Positions 24,555 through 26,360 of a DNA stretch of 26,360 nt are shown piece by piece. A program made the position numbers and the translations under genes. This DNA is from Methylomicrobium sp035916875 (GTDB lineage Bacteria; Pseudomonadota; Gammaproteobacteria; Methylococcales; Methylomonadaceae): assembly GCF_035916875.1 (NCBI RefSeq), contig NZ_JAXUHN010000051.1, forward strand, positions 1 to 26,360. The letters are read 5' to 3'. The notes beneath the pieces were generated by a model that saw only the letters and a list, made by a program, of their open reading frames with translations, was not told where the DNA came from and did no database searches. Within the stretch, counting starts at the first letter, position 1, and the number at the start of each line of letters is the position of its first letter.

Positions 24555-26117
24555 TCAATAGCTTCTCGACTTGAAAAAACATTCGCGGACTGTTTGAGCG
24601 TTGCCCTGGATCATTACAATGAGTAACAGCGCAAGCATAAAGATTACGATCGGCGTATCTCCCCCTATCCGCGCATAAGGCGTCAGACCGGCCATAGGTA
24701 ATATCATGCCGGTCAATGTCGTCGTGGAGAATAACGGCGCCTGATTCACTACCTGCCCTTCAGGCGATATAATTGCGGTCACACCGGTATTGGTCGAACG
24801 CAACAGATAACGCCCTGTTTCCAATGCCCGCATGCGCGCTATCTGCAAATGCTGATGCGGTTCGATTGAGTTGCCAAACCAAGCGTCATTGGTCGCATTG
24901 ACCAAATATGCCGCCTCCGGCAATCCTCGTAGTGCATTCTCGGTAAACGCATCTTCATAGCAGATTGAGGTAATGAAGCGGTAGCCGCCCGCACTCAACA
25001 AAGGTTGGTCCGGACTGCCCGGCGTAAAACTGCTGAGGCGCAAGTTGAAATGCGCCAATATCCAGCCTGATACGGGCTGCCACGGCATGTATTCGCCAAA
25101 AGGCAGTAAATGAACCTTCCGGTACATCTCTTCTTCTCTGCCCAGCGTGATGGCCGAATTGTATTTTTCCCCTTCCGCATTGCCAAAGGACGGCACGCTG
25201 ATAATCAAATCGGTTTGATGTGCTTTTGCGATCCTACTTAACGGCGCCAGAAAAGAATCGTACACATCGGATAAATAAGCCGGCACCGATGATTCCGGCC
25301 AGACGATGATTTTAGAATCCCAATGTGCTTGGGTCATTTGTATGTATTGCAGGATCGTGCGGCCCCGAGTTTCCGGCAACCATTTTTTATCCTGCGAGAT
25401 ATTGCCTTGAATCAGGGTTGTTTTGATCGGATCGCCAATCGGCTGCGTCCACGCAACCGTTCTTGAAAAGGCGCCAGCAATCCATATGCTTACTACGCAG
25501 ACCAAAAGCCATTGAGATGATTTGGGTTTAATCAATAGCCTGATCAACATAGCCGCCGATAGCGCTGCGAGCAATCCCGTGCCGTAGCCGCCAACTAAAG
25601 GAATATATCCCGCAAGCGGAGTATCCAGTTGCGAGTAAGCCGTTTGCAGCCAGGGAAACCCTTTCAGCACAATGCGGCCGCGAAGATATTCAACCAAGCC
25701 CCATAGTAATGGAAATAAAATCAAACGTTTGTATTGTTTATACGATAACGCTGTCGCCAGATAAACGGCAATCGCAGGAAACAGAGCCCAAAAGCCGACA
25801 AACAGGCTTGTAATAAGTAGCGAACCGAACAGCCCGCCGCCACCATAGTCATGCACACTAACATACACCCAGGAAACGCCCAAGCCGAATTGGCCAAGGC
25901 CAAAACAATACCCTCTGAGGGCCGCGCGTTTTGGGCATAAAGATAAACTCGTCAAAAAAAGACAGGCGAGTGCGGGAAATACGGCATAGGATATATTGAA
26001 TGGCGCGAACGCCAGGGTATAGACGACTCCGGAAACAATCGATATAACATCCCAAAGGATGCTATCGTAGGATTTTAGATTTTTCCGATAAAGCCTCAAG
26101 ACAGGAAATTCGAGCAA
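24555..26117 (-). CDS. lnt: Apolipoprotein N-acyltransferase
   Basis: A 520-residue enzyme, near E. coli Lnt (512). It adds the third acyl chain to lipoproteins in the inner membrane. Six or more transmembrane segments (LAFAPFNISYAVFPALACLF, LLITSLFVGFWALFPAIAVY) precede the nitrilase-like domain at about 233-490. The catalytic triad is intact: Glu275 in VWPESSVP, Lys334 in YRKVHLLPFGEYMP, and Cys386 in SICYEDAF. RMRALETGRYLLRSTNTG is also typical. The frame has no ATG near its start; the only early initiators are TTG at 26117 and TTG at 26099, and neither has a clear ribosome binding site. TAGAAT (26151-26156, minus strand) about 30 bases upstream could be a -10 box. It is not in the usual ybeZYX-corC-lnt context here but lies downstream of an rrn operon. 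Confidence 0.93.
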   Translation of the reverse strand: MLEFPVLRLYRKNLKSYDSILWDVISIVSGVVYTLAFAPFNISYAVFPALACLFLTSLSLCPKRAALRGYCFGLGQFGLGVSWVYVSVHDYGGGGLFGSLLITSLFVGFWALFPAIAVYLATALSYKQYKRLILFPLLWGLVEYLRGRIVLKGFPWLQTAYSQLDTPLAGYIPLVGGYGTGLLAALSAAMLIRLLIKPKSSQWLLVCVVSIWIAGAFSRTVAWTQPIGDPIKTTLIQGNISQDKKWLPETRGRTILQYIQMTQAHWDSKIIVWPESSVPAYLSDVYDSFLAPLSRIAKAHQTDLIISVPSFGNAEGEKYNSAITLGREEEMYRKVHLLPFGEYMPWQPVSGWILAHFNLRLSSFTPGSPDQPLLSAGGYRFITSICYEDAFTENALRGLPEAAYLVNATNDAWFGNSIEPHQHLQIARMRALETGRYLLRSTNTGVTAIISPEGQVVNQAPLFSTTTLTGMILPMAGLTPYARIGGDTPIVIFMLALLLIVMIQGNAQTVRECFFKSRSY

Positions 26118-26236
26118 TAAGATGAAAACAACAACTGAAGTTAATATCTTATTCTATCGCAAACCCGTTTAAAATTCAGAGAAACATAGATTGGAGAATT
26201 ACTTTAAATACATAGGCGTCTGACAATATTCGGGAC

Positions 26237-26270
26237 AAAAAAAAAACCCAAGCTGCTAGGCTTGGGTTTT
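26237..26270 (-). terminator. rrn operon intrinsic terminator
   Basis: On the minus strand AAAACCCAAGC, a six-base loop and GCTTGGGTTTT form a perfect 11-bp stem that runs into an unbroken T tract (the A-run at 26237-26246 on the plus strand). It starts about ten bases past the 5S rRNA 3' end, the standard place for an rrn terminator, and separates the rRNA transcript from lnt. Confidence 0.92.
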
Positions 26271-26280
26271 GTATTAAGAG

Positions 26281-26360
26281 CTTGGCGATTCCCTACTTTC
26301 GCATGGCAACCTGCCACACTATCATCGGCGCTAAGCGGTTTCACTTCCGAGTTCGGGATG
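26281..26360 (-). rRNA. rrf: 5S ribosomal RNA, 3' part (cut by window edge)
   Basis: The reverse complement contains classic 5S segments: CCGAACTCGGAAGTGAAACC, then TAGCGCCGATGATAGTGTGG, then CCATGCGAAAGTAGGGAATC and a GCCAAGC 3' end. These correspond to loop B/C, helix IV and helix V of gammaproteobacterial 5S rRNA. About 80 bases of the roughly 115-120 are present; the 5' part lies beyond the right edge. The operon is transcribed leftward, so 23S and 16S should lie to the right. The exact 3' end may differ by one to three bases. Confidence 0.93.

Noticed and set aside
1..26360. CRISPR array, tRNA genes, prophage or integrase
   Set aside because: No regularly spaced repeats, no tRNA-like cloverleaf sequence and no recombinase, transposase or phage structural genes were found by reading both strands.

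Overview
The window reads as chromosomal DNA of a gammaproteobacterium. The evidence is the ribF-ileS-lspA cluster, a solitary lnt beside a leftward rrn operon, a QmcA-type SPFH/NfeD pair, and an LplT/LpxH-type pair. A dedicated type I secretion system next to a giant cysteine-free, S-layer-like protein, with moderate GC, would fit a gammaproteobacterial methanotroph (Methylococcales). That placement is inference; no C1-metabolism gene is present.

Layout. (1) 1-2831, minus strand: a short, degenerate CheY-like receiver, then an LpxH-type metallophosphoesterase overlapping an LplT-type lysophospholipid transporter by ATGA. (2) 2832-5253, plus strand: a 450-base non-coding stretch with nested inverted repeats and a terminator-like hairpin, then a membrane diguanylate cyclase with a periplasmic solute-binding sensor. 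(3) 5609-16800, minus strand: the main accessory module. In transcription order it is ABC exporter, HlyD adaptor, TolC-family channel, a 0.9 kb gap with a terminator-like hairpin and a good sigma70-like promoter, a 1351-residue S-layer/RTX-like protein ending in a strong terminator, and a SAM methyltransferase with its own strong ribosome binding site. (4) 17132-18628, minus strand: SPFH protein, NfeD, and a 37-codon ORF coupled to nfeD by TAATG. (5) 19064-23827, plus strand: a small membrane protein, then a 37-codon upstream ORF overlapping ribF, then ribF, ileS and lspA, tightly packed. (6) 23874-26360, minus strand: an RlpA-like lipoprotein, lnt, an rrn terminator and the 3' part of 5S rRNA.

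How the parts may work together. The exporter trio is the natural route for the cysteine-free giant protein, which has no Sec signal, carries Ca-binding-type loops and ends in a hydrophobic tail. The methyltransferase may modify that protein or a cell-surface glycan, which is untested. The diguanylate cyclase next door could tie surface-layer or attachment behaviour to a periplasmic ligand, also inference. lspA and lnt carry out two successive steps of lipoprotein maturation and flank a lipoprotein-like RlpA gene. LplT and the LpxH-type enzyme act on membrane lipids.

Most promising for novelty: the secretion/S-layer/methyltransferase module, the structured non-coding region before the diguanylate cyclase, and two small ORFs with strong translational context (17132-17245 and 19479-19592). 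All inverted repeats and promoters were found by eye, without energy calculations or database searches.
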